From positions 1 to 62,246 of the forward strand of contig WYAU01000003.1 in the NCBI GenBank assembly GCA_011525665.1: DNA of 62,246 nucleotides, in the 5' to 3' direction. Shown here one piece after another: positions 59,835 through 62,246 of this stretch. The stretch's first letter is position 1; the number at the start of each line of letters is the position of its first letter. The stretch comes from Candidatus Brocadia sp. (GTDB lineage Bacteria > Planctomycetota > Brocadiia > Brocadiales > Brocadiaceae). Under the pieces are notes generated by a model that was given only the letters and a program-made list of their open reading frames with translations, ran no database searches and was not told the origin of the DNA. Position numbers and translations under genes: made by a program.

Positions 59835-62018
59835 ATGTCAAAAATCATCTGTTCCGCCGCCATCCGTGGCGCATACCAAATTGTTGATAAGGCTGATAAA
59901 AAGTTAGCAGAGGCAATTGAGCAAAAAGGACGTGATTGTAAAGTGGAATTCCCCAACACGGCCTATTATTTGCCCATTATTTATTCAATGACGGGTATTG
60001 CGGTAAAAACTCTGGAAGATTGTGTCCATGTGTTAGGCCTGGCACGAAGCATGTTGCCTCCGCAACCTGCTGAACACCACTGGGTTCCATACCTTGGGCA
60101 TACATTGGATGCTGGTATGGCAACCCTCTTTGCCGAGGAGGTGTATGAGGCCTGTAAATATTTAATTGGACCTCATCCTGTAGATGGAATATGGTTAGGC
60201 GCAGCCGATGATGTTATTATGCGCGAACGTGGTATCGAATTCGTGGATGGTACTGCGCCTGGATTTGCGGCCATTGTGGGGTGCGCTCCGGATGCAGATA
60301 CAGCCGTAAAAATTGCGCGTGAGCTTCAGCAAAAGAATCTCTATGTTTTCATGGTATCAGATAATTTTGGGGTGTCGTTTGCCGAACAACTGGCCGAAAA
60401 GGGAGTCCAGATGGGTTGGGATACCAGACTTATACCCTTTGGGAAAGAAACCTCTGCTGCCGTGTATGCGCTTGGCTTTGCAAACAGGGCTGCCCTTTCC
60501 TTTGGAAACGTGCCTCCAGGCGACTTCAGGAGGAACCTCCTTTACAACAAGAACCGCATCTTTGCATTTGTCCTGGCGTTGGGGACTGCGGTAACAGATG
60601 AACAATATGCGAACGCGGCCGGTGCGATAAATTATGGTTTTCCAACGATTACGAACATAGACATTCCGGAGATATTACCAACAGGGGTATGCACCTATGA
60701 GCACGTGGTTTCAAGGGTGCCAGTTGATAAGATTGTTGATAAATGCATTGAAGTACGTGGGTTAAAGATATCTATCCATAAGATGGATATTCCGGTGCCT
60801 TATGGCCCGGCCTTTGAGGGCGAGCGGATTCGAAAGGAAGATATGCAAATTGAAGTCGGTGGGCCTGGTACACCGGCTTTTGAATACGTGTGTACAAGAG
60901 AAAGCCATGAGGTTGAGGATGGGAAGATACAGGTTATAGGTCCTGATCTGGATGAAATTAAGCCGGGACCCGGCGTGTCTCTTGGTATTATGGTCGAAGT
61001 ATATGGTCGGAAGATGCAGCCAGATTTTGAGCCTATCTTTGAACGGCAGATGCATCGGTTCCTGGGTGAGGCCCAGGGATTATTCCACATGGGCCAGAGG
61101 GATATTATTCGTCATCGTATCAGCAAGGAGGCCTTTAAGGCGGGATTCAGGATTAAACACATCGGCAATATTATTCATGCGAAATTTCATGCAGAATTTG
61201 GAGCCATTCTGGATAAGGTTCAGGTGACGCTGTATACGAAGAGGGAAGATGTGGAAAGATTGTTAAAGGATGTACGTGCCGCATATGCGGAACGCGATGC
61301 ACGATTGAAAGGTATGACCGACGACTCTGTGAGCATGTTTTACAGCTGCACGCTTTGTCAAAGTTTCGCGCCCACCCATATTTGCGTTGTAACCCCGGAA
61401 CGATCGGGTTTATGCGGTTCCGTGAGCTGGCTGGATGGAAAGGCCGGGTATGAAATAAATCCTACGGGACCGAATCAGCCGATCGAACGGGGGAAGGCGG
61501 TTGACGAGAGATTGGGACAGTGGGAAGGTACGAATTCATTCATTTACAACGGCTCGAACAGATCCCTTGAGAAGGTGAGTTTGTACAGTATCATGACAGA
61601 TCCTATGACGAGTTGTGGTTGTTTTGAATGCATTTCGGCCATGCTGCCCATGACCAACGGCATAATGGTGGTAGACCGGGACTTTACCGAAATGACCCCT
61701 TGTGGCATGAAGTTTTCCACGCTTGCCGGAACGGTGGGCGGTGGATTGCAAACTCCGGGCTTTATGGGGCATAGCAAATTTTATCTGGGCAGCAGGAAAT
61801 TTATTTCGGCAGATGGCGGTCTTGCCCGTGTTGTGTGGATGCCCAAGGCGCTCAAGGAGGAACTGGCGGAGACTCTTGCCAAAACCGCAGAGGAGCTGAG
61901 TCTTGACGATTTCCTTAATAAAATAGCCGATGAAACGGTAGCGCAGACCGAGGAAGAAGTTTTGGCGTTCATGCAGAAGGTCAATCACCCAGCGCTTGCT
62001 TTAGCGCCGATGTTTTGA
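59835..62018 (+). CDS. acsB: Acetyl-CoA synthase (CODH/ACS beta/alpha subunit)
   Basis: A 727-residue acetyl-CoA synthase that condenses CO, CoA and a methyl group carried by the corrinoid iron-sulfur protein. A-cluster cysteines keep the Moorella spacing: FYSCTLCQSFAPTHIC (Cys, +3, +12) with LCG at +22, and the NiP/NiD pair CGCFEC later. The N-terminal domain binds CODH and the last domain carries CGMKFSTLAGTVGGG. Length equals the bacterial AcsB (about 729 aa). The corrinoid protein (AcsC/D) and methyltransferase (AcsE) genes are not in the window. AAGGGG Shine-Dalgarno. An inverted repeat follows at 62060. Confidence 0.97.
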   Translation: MSKIICSAAIRGAYQIVDKADKKLAEAIEQKGRDCKVEFPNTAYYLPIIYSMTGIAVKTLEDCVHVLGLARSMLPPQPAEHHWVPYLGHTLDAGMATLFAEEVYEACKYLIGPHPVDGIWLGAADDVIMRERGIEFVDGTAPGFAAIVGCAPDADTAVKIARELQQKNLYVFMVSDNFGVSFAEQLAEKGVQMGWDTRLIPFGKETSAAVYALGFANRAALSFGNVPPGDFRRNLLYNKNRIFAFVLALGTAVTDEQYANAAGAINYGFPTITNIDIPEILPTGVCTYEHVVSRVPVDKIVDKCIEVRGLKISIHKMDIPVPYGPAFEGERIRKEDMQIEVGGPGTPAFEYVCTRESHEVEDGKIQVIGPDLDEIKPGPGVSLGIMVEVYGRKMQPDFEPIFERQMHRFLGEAQGLFHMGQRDIIRHRISKEAFKAGFRIKHIGNIIHAKFHAEFGAILDKVQVTLYTKREDVERLLKDVRAAYAERDARLKGMTDDSVSMFYSCTLCQSFAPTHICVVTPERSGLCGSVSWLDGKAGYEINPTGPNQPIERGKAVDERLGQWEGTNSFIYNGSNRSLEKVSLYSIMTDPMTSCGCFECISAMLPMTNGIMVVDRDFTEMTPCGMKFSTLAGTVGGGLQTPGFMGHSKFYLGSRKFISADGGLARVVWMPKALKEELAETLAKTAEELSLDDFLNKIADETVAQTEEEVLAFMQKVNHPALALAPMF

Positions 62019-62059
62019 TTTTTAAACGAGAGATATTGTGAGTTCCATAGAGACTGTAG

Positions 62060-62085
62060 GTTGGGTGAAGCGGAGCGCACCCAAC
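62060..62085 (+). repeat. GTTGGGTG-type intergenic palindrome
   Basis: GTTGGGTG (62060-62067) and CACCCAAC (62078-62085) form an 8-bp stem with loop AAGCGGAGCG. It is followed by A residues and lacks a T-run, so it is not a terminator on the plus strand. It resembles the short dispersed palindromes of many genomes. No gene was recognised in 62019-62246. Confidence 0.5.
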
Positions 62086-62246
62086 AAAAAAGATACTCCA
62101 GCGGGTTCAGGTTTGTAACCCAATGTCATTAAGTTAAGAAATTGGTTTATAAGGGAAGGCGAAGATTTTTTTATGTGGTTGAATATTTCTTGGAAATTTT
62201 CTTCCTTTTCTAATAGCGGAATTGTTTTCAATAAATAGTTTATGGA

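Noticed and set aside
62022-62231. Minus-strand 69-aa frame at the right edge
   Set aside because: It includes the GTTGGGTG palindrome and has no start signal or known pattern.
1-62246. CRISPR array
   Set aside because: No regularly spaced identical repeats were seen. The C-rich/G-rich repeats are irregular palindromes, and no Cas-like protein is present.

Overview
The window looks like chromosome from an anammox-type planctomycete (Brocadiales). That is an inference from a clostridial-style CO dehydrogenase/acetyl-CoA synthase locus at the right end, moderate GC, frequent TTG/GTG starts and many short C-rich/G-rich intergenic repeats. No 16S rRNA or hydrazine-metabolism gene is present to confirm it.

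Layout. Positions 1-3400 hold debris and small accessory genes: a deleted group II intron, a VapBC-like toxin-antitoxin pair, a broken kdpE, and a TumE/HVO_A0114-like pair. Positions 3477-14807 are ordinary chromosome: tRNA-Asp, tRNA-Val, trkH-trkA, a HEAT/TPR lipoprotein, a glutamine amidotransferase, a DUF3568 lipoprotein, folE, a TolC-family protein, a DUF456 protein and a SemiSWEET. At 14891 a tRNA-Val(CAC) is followed by a decayed tyrosine recombinase, which suggests that what follows was acquired as an island.

Positions 15853-about 55865 are the accessory heart of the window. From 16436 to at least 36663 there is an extracellular contractile injection system (eCIS, the Afp/PVC/MAC family): sheath, tube, gp26-like protein, DUF4255 cap, AAA+ ATPase, hub, spike, gp25, gpJ-like and gpI-like baseplate proteins, and a large adhesin-like protein. 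Its leader (16170-16335) reads as a class-I cyclic-di-GMP (GEMM-I) riboswitch whose 3' strand is also the 5' arm of an intrinsic terminator. This suggests that the injection machine is switched on by c-di-GMP. DUF4157-type cargo proteins occur three times: one intact with a second metallopeptidase site, one split by an in-frame UGA, and one that has lost the DUF4157 core. The last two share a duplicated segment of about 490 bp.

Downstream lie likely cargo or co-secreted enzymes: a subtilisin, an M43-type metalloprotease, a flavin amine oxidase, a GH13 amylase and a papain-lipase fusion. Among them are small membrane peptides and a trio of unknown genes.

Positions 56028-62018 return to housekeeping and energy metabolism: ogt, a CooC-type nickel-insertion ATPase, cooS/acsA and acsB with complete metal-cluster ligands. 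No CRISPR array, rRNA or complete insertion sequence was seen.
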